A DNA stretch of 64,000 nucleotides from Taurinivorans muris (GTDB lineage Bacteria; Desulfobacterota; Desulfovibrionia; Desulfovibrionales; Desulfovibrionaceae): positions 2,046,001-2,110,000 of the forward strand of contig NZ_CP065938.1 of assembly GCF_025232395.1 (NCBI RefSeq), in the 5' to 3' direction. Below the pieces are notes generated by a model that was not told the origin of the DNA, did not search any database, and saw nothing but the letters and a program-made list of their open reading frames with translations. Shown here piece after piece: positions 54,956 through 64,000 of the stretch. Position numbers and translations under genes: made by a program. The stretch's first letter is position 1. Every line of letters starts with the position of its first letter.

Positions 54956-57900
54956 TTAGTCAAGGGTCGCGGCTTCTTCAATCATTTCAAAACATTCCAG
55001 AACATCAGCTGTTTTGATGTCATTGAAGTTTTCAAGACCGATACCGCATTCAAAACCTTTGGCGACTTCTTTCACGTCGTCTTTCACGCGGCGGAGAGAA
55101 GCGATTTTACCTGTGTAAACAACAACGCCGTCACGCAGAAGCCTGATGCCGCCGTTGCGCTGCATTTTGCCGTCCGTGACCATGCAGCCGGCGATGACGC
55201 CGATTTTCGGCACACTGAATGTTTGGCGGATTTCCGCTTGTCCCAAGTAAACTTCTTTGCTTACAGGCGCGAGCATGCCCGCCATGGCGCTTTTGATTTC
55301 TTCCACAAGCTTGTAAATGATATCGTAGAAACGAATATCGACGCCTTCCCGTTCCGCAACTTCTTTCACTTTCGCAGTCGGGCGGACGTTAAAGCCTAAA
55401 ATAATGGCATGGGAAGCCGCCGCAAGCATGATGTCCGTTTCCGTGATAGCTCCTGCGCCGCTATGGATGACGGAAATGCGGACTTTGTCCGTGCCCAGTT
55501 TGACAAGCGCGTCGGTAATGGCTTCAAGAGAGCCTTGAACGTCGGCTTTGAGGACAAGATTAAGAACCTTCGCTTCACTGTCGTTCGGCGTGCTTGCAAG
55601 GAACGTTTCAAGGGTAACGCGTGATTGTTTCGCAAGTTCTTTTTCGCGTTGTTTGATAGCACGGGATTCCGCAATACGGCGGGCGGCTTTTTCATCAGCC
55701 AGGCAAATAAATTCCTCGCCTGCTTCCGGCACGCCGTCAAAACCTTGAATTTCAACAGGAATGGATGGTCCTGCTTCTTTCACCTTTTTGCCCTGATCGT
55801 TGAAAAACGCACGCACACGACCGGCAAAAACGCCGCAGACAAAAGCATCGCCTTGTTTGAGCGTTCCTTCTTGGATAAGAACCGTCGCCACAGGACCGCG
55901 TCCTTTGTCAAGTTTCGCTTCGACAACACGACCGCGGGCTGGTTTATTCGGATTTGCTTTCAATTCCAAAATTTCCGCTTGCAGGGCGATAAGTTCCAAG
56001 AGTTCGTCAAGTCCTTGTCCTGTTTTTGCGGAAACATAGCCGACAACGGTATCGCCGCCCCATGTTTCTGCCTGCAGTCCGAGAGAGGCGAGTTCCTGCA
56101 GCACTCTGTCGGGATTTGCGGATTCCTTGTCAATTTTGTTTACGGCGACGAGAATGGGAACGCCGGCCGCTTTTGAGTGGTTTATGGCTTCGCGGGTTTG
56201 TTCCATAACACCGTCATCCGCTGCGACAACAAGGACGACAAGGTCGGTGACTTGCGCCCCGCGCGCACGCATGGCTGTGAACGCTTCGTGTCCCGGAGTA
56301 TCTAAAAACACAATGTCTCCGCGTTTGGTTTTTACATGGTATGCGCCGATATGCTGGGTTATGCCGCCTGCTTCGCCGCTGGTGACGCTGGTTTTGCGGA
56401 TGGCGTCAAGCAGGGAGGTCTTGCCGTGGTCGACGTGTCCCATAATGGTTACGACAGGAGGACGGGGAAGCAAGCTTTCCGGGCTGTCGATTTCGGCAGG
56501 AACAAGGTAGTTTTCTTCGGAGAAGCCCACTTTTTCCACTTCATAGCCAAATTCGGAGGCGACAAGAGTAGCCGTGTCGAGGTCGAGAGAACTGTTGATA
56601 GTCGCCATAACGCCAAGATTGAATAAAACCTTGATGATTTCATTGGATTTTAAACTCATTTGGTGGGCTAAATCCGCAACACGGATAGCTTCTTCAAAAC
56701 GGACTTTCCGCTTTGTGGCTTTCATGGGCTGTGTCGTAGGCTGCACCGCCTGCTGTTTGTTTTTGCTCTTTTTGGAACGGTTGCGGTAGCGTACCGTTTC
56801 TTCGTCGTCCAGCATGAACGCATTGGCATTGTTACTGCGGCGGCGGAAATTATCGCCTGTTTCCGTTTGGCTGAATTCGACAGTGCGGCGATTTTTATTG
56901 CGTTTTTTGCGGCTTTGCTCGTTTTCAATCTGCGGCATGAACGCATCGTTCATTTTGAAAGAAGGGGACTTGTTTTGTTTTGGACGGGCCGTTTGCTGCG
57001 GCGCGTCCTTATCCTTGTCCATGCCTTGGAAACGGGGGTTGTCGCGTCTTTGGGGCGCATTGGCATTGCGCGGTCTGTCGTCCCCTTGACGGCGTTCACC
57101 GCGGTTTCTGTCATTTCTGTTGTCAGCGCGGGGAGCCCTGTCATTGCGGGAATTTCTGTCGCCTCTGTTTTCGTTTCTGTCGCTACGGTTCGGGCGTTCC
57201 GCTCTTTCAATGATACGGGCGCCTTGTTCCGGACGGGAAATGACACGTACTTGGGAAATATCTTTTTTGGCTTCCGGCGCTTCAGTTTTCTTTGTGCCGA
57301 CAGGGGGTAGAATGCTTTTTGTCGCGGTATTGTCCGGCACAGCTGACACAAGCGGAGCTTTTTTCGCTTCCCTTGGACGGGTATCTTCTTTCGGGGCTGT
57401 TTTTTGTTCCGTTTTAGGCTTATCTTGCTTTGTTTCCGTTTGGACAGCTTCTTTTACGGTTTCAGCCACGGTTTCAGCTTTAACTTCGGTTTTGTTTTCC
57501 GCCGCTGCTTCAGCGTTGTCTTCAGCTTTTGCTTCTGCTTTCTTGACTTGTTCAGTTTTTGCAGGAGTGATGATTTTTGCAGGGGTATCAATAACTTTTT
57601 TCGTTTTTGCCGCTTTCGCCGTTTTGGGTTTTTCTGCTTTTACGTCGTTTGCTTCCGCGTCTTTTTCCGCAGGTTTGGCGCTTGCTTTTCCTGCTGTTTT
57701 ACCGGCGGTTTTGCCGCTTGTTTTTTCAGCCGTTTTGGAACCTTTTTCGGTTTTTTCGGTTTGTTCGTCAGCAGCTGTTTTTTGAGCGTCAGCTTTTGCT
57801 TCGGCAGGCTTTTTCTCTTCTTTTTTGGTTTCCGCTTTTGCCGGTTCTGTTTTGCGGCGGCGAACAATGACTCCGGACTCGGTTTCACGCTGTTCTATTT

Positions 57901-58066
57901 TGTCGTTGGCGTGAGCCTGTCTGTATTCTTTTATTTTTTGCACGTCATCTTCTGTCAGCGTTGACTTTGTTGCTTCAATATTGAGCTTGCTGCAGTCTTT
58001 TTGCAGCTCTTTCACATTTATACCAAGTTCTTGAGCTAAATCTTTTATTTTCATTTTTTCACTCAT
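54956..58066 (-). CDS. infB: Translation initiation factor IF-2
   Basis: About 1036 residues. An N-terminal IF2_N motif ([26 protein letters not shown]) is followed by a 400-residue low-complexity Lys/Ala/Glu then Arg/Asn/Asp-rich linker. A second IF2_N ([22 protein letters not shown] region) and the G domain with [17 protein letters not shown] and NKID come next, then domains II-IV. It brings initiator tRNA to the 30S subunit. The start [10 protein letters not shown] is the family start; 30 further upstream codons overlap ylxR and are rejected. The large reading frames antisense to the linker are composition artefacts. Confidence 0.96.
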   Translation of the reverse strand: MSEKMKIKDLAQELGINVKELQKDCSKLNIEATKSTLTEDDVQKIKEYRQAHANDKIEQRETESGVIVRRRKTEPAKAETKKEEKKPAEAKADAQKTAADEQTEKTEKGSKTAEKTSGKTAGKTAGKASAKPAEKDAEANDVKAEKPKTAKAAKTKKVIDTPAKIITPAKTEQVKKAEAKAEDNAEAAAENKTEVKAETVAETVKEAVQTETKQDKPKTEQKTAPKEDTRPREAKKAPLVSAVPDNTATKSILPPVGTKKTEAPEAKKDISQVRVISRPEQGARIIERAERPNRSDRNENRGDRNSRNDRAPRADNRNDRNRGERRQGDDRPRNANAPQRRDNPRFQGMDKDKDAPQQTARPKQNKSPSFKMNDAFMPQIENEQSRKKRNKNRRTVEFSQTETGDNFRRRSNNANAFMLDDEETVRYRNRSKKSKNKQQAVQPTTQPMKATKRKVRFEEAIRVADLAHQMSLKSNEIIKVLFNLGVMATINSSLDLDTATLVASEFGYEVEKVGFSEENYLVPAEIDSPESLLPRPPVVTIMGHVDHGKTSLLDAIRKTSVTSGEAGGITQHIGAYHVKTKRGDIVFLDTPGHEAFTAMRARGAQVTDLVVLVVAADDGVMEQTREAINHSKAAGVPILVAVNKIDKESANPDRVLQELASLGLQAETWGGDTVVGYVSAKTGQGLDELLELIALQAEILELKANPNKPARGRVVEAKLDKGRGPVATVLIQEGTLKQGDAFVCGVFAGRVRAFFNDQGKKVKEAGPSIPVEIQGFDGVPEAGEEFICLADEKAARRIAESRAIKQREKELAKQSRVTLETFLASTPNDSEAKVLNLVLKADVQGSLEAITDALVKLGTDKVRISVIHSGAGAITETDIMLAAASHAIILGFNVRPTAKVKEVAEREGVDIRFYDIIYKLVEEIKSAMAGMLAPVSKEVYLGQAEIRQTFSVPKIGVIAGCMVTDGKMQRNGGIRLLRDGVVVYTGKIASLRRVKDDVKEVAKGFECGIGLENFNDIKTADVLECFEMIEEAATLD

Positions 58067-58070
58067 AATC

Positions 58071-58310
58071 TTATGCCCCTTTACGCTTGCGACGGATAGA
58101 GCCTTTTTGGGTAATTTTTTGTTGGCATTCTTCTGAGGAACAAACATAATAGCCACGCCCTTCTTTTGTTTGGGCTAAATCCACCTCAAGTGTTCCCCCA
58201 TACTGTTCCTCGTTTTCTCGGGAAAACACGTAACGTATACTGTCTTTTTTGGCAAATTTCTTTCTGCAAAATACACACATTCGCATCGGTATATGTTTTT
58301 CTTTTTTCAT
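58071..58310 (-). CDS. ylxR: YlxR-family RNA-binding protein
   Basis: About 79 residues of the DUF448/YlxR family, with the diagnostic [22 protein letters not shown] and a basic C-terminus (SIRRKRKGA). It is found between nusA and infB in most bacteria and is thought to bind RNA or RNase P. The start is uncertain: Met at 58310 is used, while a start at 58346 would overlap nusA by 11 bases. infB begins 4 bases after its stop. Confidence 0.88.
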   Translation of the reverse strand: MKKEKHIPMRMCVFCRKKFAKKDSIRYVFSRENEEQYGGTLEVDLAQTKEGRGYYVCSSEECQQKITQKGSIRRKRKGA

Positions 58311-58335
58311 TTTGCCAAAAAAGCAGGTTGAACCG

Positions 58336-59586
58336 TTATTCTTCATTACCCTCGATCACGGGGGTAAGGAAACTGATCGCTGAACGAAGTTCCGCAATAC
58401 GGTTTTGGGTTAATGATAATTTTTCGGAAATTTCTTCATCGCTTGCATTGCGCAAATCGTCTAAATTCTGGAAACCGGCTTTTATCAATTGTTCGACACT
58501 GATTTCAGCAACACTGGCAATTTGTTCCAAGCCGCGGCCGATTCCATTGGCTTCCTTATAGCGTGTTTCGGAGAAAATATCAATTTTCCAACCTAAAAGC
58601 TTAGCCGCAAGCTTTACGTTTTGTCCTTTGCGTCCTATGGCATTGGTAAGCTGTTCGTCCGGAACGGTTACTTCAAGCAGGTTTTCAGCTTCGTCCACGA
58701 CAATTTTCGTAATGACGGCTGGTGCCAAGGCGTTTTTCGCATATACCGTGATGTCTTGGTTCCAAACGACGATGTCAATGCGTTCGCCATGGAGCTCCTG
58801 CACGATATTTTGAATGCGTGAGCCGCGTACACCGACACAGGCGCCTACCGGGTCGACATCCCTGTCACGTGTGAGGACTGCGACTTTAGCACGGGAGCCG
58901 GGGTCGCGGGCAACCCCCATGATTTGGACTGTTCCGTCGTCAACTTCCGGAACTTCCAAGCGGAATAAGGCTGCGAGGTAATCCCTGTGGGCGCGGGAAA
59001 TAATGACTTGCGGACCTCTTCCGTCTTTTTTTACATCAATGATGAGAGCTTGGGTGCGTTCGCCGCGTTTATTGTGTTCTTTGGGGATTTGTTCGTCCTT
59101 GGGCAGGAGCGCTTCTGTTCTGCCAAGATTGATAATCCAGCCGCCCTTGTCACGGCGCTGGGTTATTCCGCTGACAATTTCGCCGATACGGTCTTTGTAT
59201 TCATTATAAATTTGTTCTTGTTCGGCATCACGCATGCGCTGAATAATGACCTGTTTGGCGGATTGCGCCGCAATTCTGCCAAGGTCGTCAATTTTCATGC
59301 GGAAGCCCATTTCATCATCCAAACCAACAGAGGGATCGTGTTCACGAGCTTCGGCAAGAGTGATTTGCGTCAATTCGTTTTCAACTTCTTCCACAACGAT
59401 TTTAAATTGATAAATATCAATTTCTCCCGTGTCTTCATTGAAACGGACTTCGACATCCAAATCATCGCCGTATCTGCGTTCAACGGAAGTCCTTACTGCG
59501 TCTTCCAAGGTTGTGATCAGCTGTGCCCGATCAATGCCTTTGTCTTTGCTGATTTGATCAATCGCTTTTTTTAATTCCAAATTCAT
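58336..59586 (-). CDS. nusA: Transcription termination/antitermination factor NusA
   Basis: 416 residues: an N-terminal RNA polymerase-binding domain (MNLELKKAIDQISKDKGIDRAQL ... TSVERRYGDDLDVEVRFNEDTGEIDIY), an S1 domain (RIGEIVSGITQRRDKGGWIINLG), two KH domains (DPVGACVGVRGSRIQNIVQELHGERIDIV, NAIGRKGQNVKLAAKLLGWKIDI) and one C-terminal helical repeat. It controls RNA polymerase pausing, termination and antitermination. It lies in the standard rimP-nusA-ylxR-infB order. Confidence 0.97.
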   Translation of the reverse strand: MNLELKKAIDQISKDKGIDRAQLITTLEDAVRTSVERRYGDDLDVEVRFNEDTGEIDIYQFKIVVEEVENELTQITLAEAREHDPSVGLDDEMGFRMKIDDLGRIAAQSAKQVIIQRMRDAEQEQIYNEYKDRIGEIVSGITQRRDKGGWIINLGRTEALLPKDEQIPKEHNKRGERTQALIIDVKKDGRGPQVIISRAHRDYLAALFRLEVPEVDDGTVQIMGVARDPGSRAKVAVLTRDRDVDPVGACVGVRGSRIQNIVQELHGERIDIVVWNQDITVYAKNALAPAVITKIVVDEAENLLEVTVPDEQLTNAIGRKGQNVKLAAKLLGWKIDIFSETRYKEANGIGRGLEQIASVAEISVEQLIKAGFQNLDDLRNASDEEISEKLSLTQNRIAELRSAISFLTPVIEGNEE

Positions 59587-59602
59587 GTGTTAGCCTCCGC
59601 AT

Positions 59603-60265
59603 TTATTTGCGTGAATTTGTTTTGCTGAGAGTAGTTTCCGGAAAAACATGTATCAAATGGGCTTTTTTTACATTTTCCCAATCAATGACGCATTCTGTTC
59701 CGTTCGGAGAATCCAAAGTCAGGGTGAATGCATTTGCTTGGACGCTTTTCAATGTTCCGGTGAATTTTCTTCTGTTTTCAAAATCCTTGTGTGCTGTTTC
59801 AAGGGTAATATCAAGAGGGTGTCCTATGTAAGGACGCAATTGGCTTATTTCAAAAAACGTCCGTTCAAGACCCGGAGATGAAACTTCCAAAATCCATGCG
59901 TCGGCAAAAATGTCCTCAACTTCCAGGCTGAGTCCCACAAGACGGGAAATTTCAGCGCAGTCGTCAATATTGACACCGGATTCTTCGGAAAGATTTTCTT
60001 CGGCTTCTTCTTGATTTTTTTGCCGTGCCATGGGGTGGACAGATTTTTGTCTGCTTTTTTCTTCGCGGGTGAGCGGTTTTATGAATGGAATACTTTTATT
60101 CTCCCATGGGGTGTCAACAAAAATCCGCACGACAGGACGGGTTCCGCTGCCAAGAAGTTCAATTCCCCAAATATTCAGATTGAAACTTTTTGCGGCAACA
60201 GCGGCAGCTTCCCGGACAATGTCCAGCAGCTTCGCCCTTCCGATATTTTTTTCTTCCGGTTTCAT
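59603..60265 (-). CDS. rimP: Ribosome maturation factor RimP
   Basis: About 220 residues, longer than E. coli RimP (about 150) because of a charged insert (residues 65-105, KPLTREEKSRQKSVHPMARQ then Glu-rich). Family motifs are WGIELLGSGTRPVVRIFVD, GVNIDDCAEISRLVGLSLEVED and WILEVSSPGLERTF. It helps assemble the 30S subunit. The start at 60265 is set by AAGGAAA. A longer frame reaching upstream would read through the leader terminator. Confidence 0.92.
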   Translation of the reverse strand: MKPEEKNIGRAKLLDIVREAAAVAAKSFNLNIWGIELLGSGTRPVVRIFVDTPWENKSIPFIKPLTREEKSRQKSVHPMARQKNQEEAEENLSEESGVNIDDCAEISRLVGLSLEVEDIFADAWILEVSSPGLERTFFEISQLRPYIGHPLDITLETAHKDFENRRKFTGTLKSVQANAFTLTLDSPNGTECVIDWENVKKAHLIHVFPETTLSKTNSRK

Positions 60266-60286
60266 GCTTTTCCTTATTTTTTGCAA

Positions 60287-60316
60287 TAAAAAAAGGGAGG
60301 CCAAATAAGACCACCC
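60287..60316 (-). terminator. Leader terminator (possible attenuator) before rimP
   Basis: On the minus strand GGGTGGTC pairs with GGCCTCCC (one mismatch, one wobble) and is followed at once by TTTTTTT, 21 bases before the rimP start and downstream of the likely promoter. Smaller stems (GTTGCAT/ATGCAAC, ACGG/CCGT) precede it in the leader. Confidence 0.6.
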
Positions 60317-60401
60317 GGCTATATACCAATAAATTTCGTCTGTATATAACAGGTTGCATAAATGCAACATTGAAAACGGCAAAACCGTATTCAACGAGAT
60401 T

Positions 60402-60430
60402 TATTTATATTGATTTTTTATAACTGTCAA
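60402..60430 (-). promoter_or_regulatory. Promoter of the rimP-nusA-infB operon
   Basis: Minus-strand TTGACA (60430-60425), 17-base spacer, TAAATA (60407-60402). It gives a leader of about 130 bases. Confidence 0.6.
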
Positions 60431-60466
60431 GCATTTTTTATTAATTTGAATTTTCAGCGGTTAAAT

Positions 60467-60497
60467 AAAAAAGGCATGCGGAAAACCGCATGCCTTT
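60467..60497 (-). terminator. Terminator of the YeiH-type exporter gene
   Basis: GGCATGCGG / CCGCATGCC with a 4-base loop; on the minus strand it runs into TTTTTTATTTAA. Confidence 0.85.
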
Positions 60498-60518
60498 ATG
60501 GTTTAGGCTAACCGTTCA

Positions 60519-62252
60519 TTATTGCAAAAGGGAAGCCTTGATTTCCGGGAATGCGAGGTCGAACATGATCCAAGCCATGAGAATGGTCAGGCAGATATTG
60601 AATGTTTGACCGCAAACGTAAAGAATGAATGGCTTTCCGCCCTTGAAGTATACCGCAAGTTCACGGAAGTTGGTAGCAAGACCGACGGAGATAAACGCGA
60701 GAGCGAAGTACCATCCGCGAAGACCCTTGGTTACATCGACAACACCCTTGTCAATGATGGAGTAAGCAAGGTCTGAGCCATAGCTTGCGCTCATGAAGGA
60801 AAGAAGGATGGACAAGCCTAAGAAGCCAAGAACGAACTTAGGGAATCTGTGCCAAATTTCCATTGGGCTGACTTTGCCATCGGCAGTTTGTTCTACTCTT
60901 GTTGTGAAGTAAATAGCAACGAAGAATGCGGTCACACCGATAAGCACGTTTTGGATCATCTTAATGGTAGCTGCAACTTGCATTGCTGTATCGCCAAGGA
61001 AAGCTCCTGCAGCGGCAACAGCACCGGTTGAGTCGATAGTACCGCCGATCCATGCACCGCCAAGAACCGGGTCAAGGCCGATAGCCTTGATGAGAGCCGG
61101 CATAGCGATCATCATGATTGCCGTAAAGGTGAGTGAAAGACCAACGGCAAGGGTAAGTTCTTCTTTTTTAGCGCGACAGGCTGCAGCTGTTGCGATAGCG
61201 GCGGAAGTACCGCAAACGGACATATCTGCAGAAATCGTGATGTTCAATGTCTTGGATTCCATTTTTAATATCTTTTGACCGAAGATATAAGTGGAAATAA
61301 GAACGATAGGCGTTACGATCCAGGCAACGAAGATACCGGGAATACCGATGGCTACGATTTTTGTGAAGAGAACTTCACCACCGAGAAGAACAAGACCGGT
61401 TTTGATGTAGTATTCAACTTGAACGGCAGGCATCATCCATTTTGGAGTTTTAATTGTGTTGGCGATAAGCATACCGAGAACGATAGACCAAATTTCAGCA
61501 TTCAATCCGTAGTAGCTCATGCCTGCGTGTTTACCCAAAATGTTAGCGATTACGCAGAGAATGAATACGCCGACAAAACCGATAAGGAACTTCGCAACGC
61601 TGAATCCCATGAAGAAGATACCGATACTCATGATAAGGGCGATACCGATACCAAGCATAATCATTTTAGGGAAAAGATTATAAGGTTTTGCCAATTTTTC
61701 CTGAAGTTTTGAAGAAGCTTTGTCAGCTTTTTGCCAAGCGGTGATCGCTTCTTCCGCTTCAGCATTGAGCTGTGCATTTTGGTAGTTAGCTTCCTGAGCC
61801 AAGGTATCGGCAGTGACGGCAAGTTCTTTTGCGGCAGCTGCAGCAGCTTTGGCTTCATTTACTTTATCCATTTTGTCAGCATTCAAAGCGTCAGCTTGTT
61901 CTTTTGAAAGAACCATGGAATCCAAAGGATTGCCGCTCCATTTTTTAGGGGTTGCAAAATAAGATTTAAATTCTTTCATTGCAGGCAAAGAACCACCCAT
62001 AATTGCTTTTTTAGCTTTTTTAGCTTCGACTAAAGCAACAGTATCGTATGGTTTTGCTTTTTCTACTGAAATGATGTCATTCTGAGCTTGGATTTTTTGC
62101 ACGAAATCAGATTTTGAAGGAAGGATTAAAAACATTGCAAAGAATGCGATGGCTAAACCAACCCAAATTGCCCAATAGTCTTCTTTCTTCCAAAGATCAG
62201 ACCAACTACTTTTCGCTCTGTCTATAACGATGCTTTCATCATGTTGAGACAT
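60519..62252 (-). CDS. YeiH-type putative sulfate/sulfite exporter with a coiled-coil insert
   Basis: 577 residues, while typical YeiH/UPF0324 proteins have about 340. One span ([20 protein letters not shown]) is followed by about 140 hydrophilic residues (50-190) rich in Ala, Glu and Lys with heptad character. Then comes the UPF0324 core: [51 protein letters not shown] and [20 protein letters not shown]. The family is named from sequence as a sulfate exporter, and taurine- or sulfonate-degrading bacteria use it in that sense; no direct proof exists for this protein. It is monocistronic, with AAGGAGAG before the ATG. Confidence 0.83.
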   Translation of the reverse strand: MSQHDESIVIDRAKSSWSDLWKKEDYWAIWVGLAIAFFAMFLILPSKSDFVQKIQAQNDIISVEKAKPYDTVALVEAKKAKKAIMGGSLPAMKEFKSYFATPKKWSGNPLDSMVLSKEQADALNADKMDKVNEAKAAAAAAKELAVTADTLAQEANYQNAQLNAEAEEAITAWQKADKASSKLQEKLAKPYNLFPKMIMLGIGIALIMSIGIFFMGFSVAKFLIGFVGVFILCVIANILGKHAGMSYYGLNAEIWSIVLGMLIANTIKTPKWMMPAVQVEYYIKTGLVLLGGEVLFTKIVAIGIPGIFVAWIVTPIVLISTYIFGQKILKMESKTLNITISADMSVCGTSAAIATAAACRAKKEELTLAVGLSLTFTAIMMIAMPALIKAIGLDPVLGGAWIGGTIDSTGAVAAAGAFLGDTAMQVAATIKMIQNVLIGVTAFFVAIYFTTRVEQTADGKVSPMEIWHRFPKFVLGFLGLSILLSFMSASYGSDLAYSIIDKGVVDVTKGLRGWYFALAFISVGLATNFRELAVYFKGGKPFILYVCGQTFNICLTILMAWIMFDLAFPEIKASLLQ

Positions 62253-62585
62253 ACGACTCTCCTTGTTAAAATTTCCCTAATAAAATTTGTAAAGCACAAT
62301 TTTATCGTTGTCATCATCTTATCCTTTTTTGAGATTATTGCAAGTATATATTTTCACATATTTTAACTTTTTTTATATTTTTTGTGTTTAATCAAATTAA
62401 ATGATAAAAAATTTTATAAAATCAACATATTAATTCTGTAATGGAATGACTGCGCATAAATGAAAATTCGGGACTATGTTTTGAACGTTGCTTTTTCACA
62501 CATTATTTTTTATGTTGGAAACGGTTTTCATTTTATTGGGGTTTTGGGGATAAGATATTTTTCACAATAGGGAATGAAGGGTTTT
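62253..62585. other. Divergent AT-rich intergenic region, promoters of exporter and prmC
   Basis: No reading frame or strong hairpin is seen. Long A/T tracts around 62340-62440 suggest promoter or protein-binding DNA, but I cannot single out boxes with confidence. Confidence 0.4.
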
Positions 62586-63566
62586 ATGGAAACGTTTTCA
62601 ATCCATTTCATTATTTCGGAATATGCCAAGGAACTTTTCGCCTGTTTGCAGGCAAAAGGGAAAAATTCCTTTGATTGCGGCATGGAACGGTTAGCCGACG
62701 CGGCAAATGAAGTGTATCATCTTTTGTCTTTTGTGTTGGAAAAAGATAAGGTTTTTCTTTTATCCCATAAGGAATACGAACTGACGGCATCGGAGCGTGA
62801 AACGTTTTTAACTTGTTTTGAAAGAAGAAAAAATGGCGAGCCGTTGGCATATATTGTCGGGCGGAAAGAATTTTACGGGTATGATTTTCTTGTGGATAAT
62901 TCAACGCTTATTCCGCGTCCCGATACGGAAATTTTAGTGGATGAGGCGATAAAATTCTATTATTTCCAAAAAGACAATGAGAATACTTCGGAAAAAACGT
63001 GCGCAATATCAAATTTTCAAATTGTTGACTTGGGAACAGGCACCGGCTGTATTTTATTATCCGTATTAAAAGAATGCGGAAACGCCTGCGGCGTCGGAAT
63101 CGATATAAACCCAAAAGCCGTGGAACTTGCGCGAAAAAATGCCGAAAATCTGGGTCTGCAAGAAAAATGCGCTTTTTTTACGGCTGATTTTACGGATACG
63201 AATTTTTCTGAAAAGCTTGAACTCGAGATTTTGCATACAGCTAAAATCGACTGTCTTACCAGCAATCCTCCTTATATTCCTGATTATGAATATGAGATAT
63301 TGGATAAGGGGGTAAAAGGATATGAACCCAAAACAGCCCTTGTTTCAGGCAATTCTCTTGCAGGAATACAAGGATTGTATCATGCGGAAAAAATTCTTGC
63401 TTTGGGTGAAAAAATTCTTCGGAAAGGCGGTTTGATATTGCTTGAGCATGGTTATGACCAAGGGCGGGCTTTGCGGGAACTATGTTCTTCTTATGCATTT
63501 TTTGAAATAAAAACGCTGTATGATTTTGGAAACAATGCACGGGCGCTTTATGCTATTAAAAGCTGA
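62586..63566 (+). CDS. prmC: Peptide chain release factor N5-glutamine methyltransferase
   Basis: About 326 residues of the HemK/PrmC family. The N-terminal helical domain ends at GEPLAYIVGRKEFYGYDF, the RPDTEILVDEA segment opens the SAM domain, motif I is VDLGTGTGCI, and the catalytic NPPYIPDYEYE binds the glutamine side chain. It methylates the GGQ glutamine of RF1 and RF2. ATG 62586 is preferred because AAGG lies 5 bases upstream; an ATG at 62574 is poorly spaced. prfA is not in the window. Confidence 0.94.
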   Translation: METFSIHFIISEYAKELFACLQAKGKNSFDCGMERLADAANEVYHLLSFVLEKDKVFLLSHKEYELTASERETFLTCFERRKNGEPLAYIVGRKEFYGYDFLVDNSTLIPRPDTEILVDEAIKFYYFQKDNENTSEKTCAISNFQIVDLGTGTGCILLSVLKECGNACGVGIDINPKAVELARKNAENLGLQEKCAFFTADFTDTNFSEKLELEILHTAKIDCLTSNPPYIPDYEYEILDKGVKGYEPKTALVSGNSLAGIQGLYHAEKILALGEKILRKGGLILLEHGYDQGRALRELCSSYAFFEIKTLYDFGNNARALYAIKS

Positions 63567-63591
63567 AAGGCGGGAAAATATCCCGCCTTTC
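63565..63591. terminator. Bidirectional terminator between prmC and flgM
   Basis: GAAAGGCGGGA / TCCCGCCTTTC with a 5-base loop between convergent genes. Confidence 0.7.
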
Positions 63592-63611
63592 GTTAAACCG
63601 TTTGTGAAAAT

Positions 63612-63941
63612 TTAGTTCGCTAAAAGCAATTCCTTGTGCGCAAAAAGGTCTTTTACAATGGCTTTTGCCGTATCCATACTATTAAATTCGTACGTACCGT
63701 TTGCAATCATGGTTTTGAGGCGCTGAACCTTATCCGTACGAATATCAGGTGTTTCAAGAGCTTCAATTTTCGCCAGCGCATGATATTTTGCGTCTTCGGA
63801 AAGAGAAACCGTATCCTGAGCCGGCTGCGTATTCGGCAAAATGCTTTTTGTTTCTTCCTGCTTTGCAATTTTACTTGCGGAAGAAATTTCATTCAAGCCG
63901 ATGGGATATGTTTCAAATCCGTTGTTATTGCTTATCTTCAT
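63612..63941 (-). CDS. flgM: Anti-sigma-28 factor FlgM
   Basis: About 109 residues. The C-terminal half is a FlgM domain (DTVSLSEDAKYHALAKIEAL then RTDKVQRLKTMIANGTYEFNSMDTAKAIVKDL) which binds the flagellar sigma factor FliA until the hook is complete and FlgM is exported. The N-terminal half is disordered-looking, as usual. GGAGG sets the start at MKISNNNGF. It implies that the organism is flagellated. Further flagellar genes probably lie beyond the window edge. Confidence 0.9.
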   Translation of the reverse strand: MKISNNNGFETYPIGLNEISSASKIAKQEETKSILPNTQPAQDTVSLSEDAKYHALAKIEALETPDIRTDKVQRLKTMIANGTYEFNSMDTAKAIVKDLFAHKELLLAN

Positions 63942-64000
63942 AAGAACCTCCATAGCCGTTCACTGAAGAAAACGGAAGTCCAAGTTGGCGCTTTTAGTAT

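Noticed and set aside
57120-57964. Long reading frames opposite infB, rich in Phe, Ser and Cys
   Set aside because: They mirror the Lys/Ala/Glu linker of IF-2, have no ribosome binding sites or domains, and lie wholly inside a confident gene.
60266-60394. 43-codon N-terminal extension of rimP
   Set aside because: It would start at a TTG and be translated through the leader terminator; the family start with AAGGAAA lies downstream.

Overview
The window looks like chromosome from a strictly anaerobic sulfidogen of the family Desulfovibrionaceae. The markers are a complete menaquinone reductase operon (qrcABCD), a siroheme-decarboxylase subunit beside hemL (the siroheme route to heme), the archaeal-type entry to aromatic amino acids (ADH synthase plus 3-dehydroquinate synthase II), a COG1900/DUF39 homocysteine-forming protein and a YeiH-type putative sulfate/sulfite exporter. 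The DNA is moderately AT-rich by eye, which fits the lower-GC gut-associated branch (Taurinivorans/Bilophila/Lawsonia neighbourhood). That placement is inference; no 16S rRNA gene is present.

Layout. 0-3.3 kb (+): 3' end of galU, ychF, siroheme decarboxylase subunit, hemL. 3.5-5.4 kb (-): YgiQ-type radical SAM protein. 5.7-13.1 kb (+): livKHMGF, a sigma-54 response regulator, a homocysteine-biosynthesis protein. 13.1-16.3 kb (+): a Phe/Tyr-rich leader peptide with attenuator in front of ADH synthase, DHQ synthase II and pheA. 16.3-20.8 kb: bioA-bioD (+) converging on bioF-bioG-bioC (-). 20.9-24.2 kb (+): Na+/H+ antiporter, AraC regulator, EamA transporter. 24.3-29.2 kb (-): a five-gene run of HMGL-like/PDC fusion, DsbA-like protein, ribF, nikR, folE2. 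29.4 kb (+): CGGC protein. 30.1-34.8 kb (-): qrcABCD.

35.2-50 kb looks accessory. It holds a 5'-truncated L-cysteine desulfidase gene, tRNA-Ser(GCU) and a clostridial-looking ung. These are followed by a catabolic cluster: cupin, glycyl radical enzyme (GRE) and activase on one strand, and IclR regulator, SDR and TRAP transporter on the other. A YtcJ-type amidohydrolase with a sodium:solute symporter comes last. Three promoters of the catabolic cluster carry the same palindrome, GTTTCATATAATGAAAC or a close variant, which makes a small IclR regulon visible in the sequence. The GRE substrate cannot be named. The parts suggest uptake of an organic acid (carboxylate or sulfonate), radical bond cleavage, and NAD(P)H reduction of a carbonyl product. 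This is the best candidate for an undescribed system here. dctP carries an apparent one-base deletion near its 3' end.

50.2-64 kb is mostly core: a signal-peptidase-like protein, cysE-type serine acetyltransferase, BaiN-type flavoprotein and a CgeB-like glycosyltransferase. Then come infB-ylxR-nusA-rimP (-) with a leader terminator in front of rimP, the YeiH-type exporter with a long coiled-coil insert, prmC, and flgM. No CRISPR array, rRNA, intact insertion sequence or prophage was seen.
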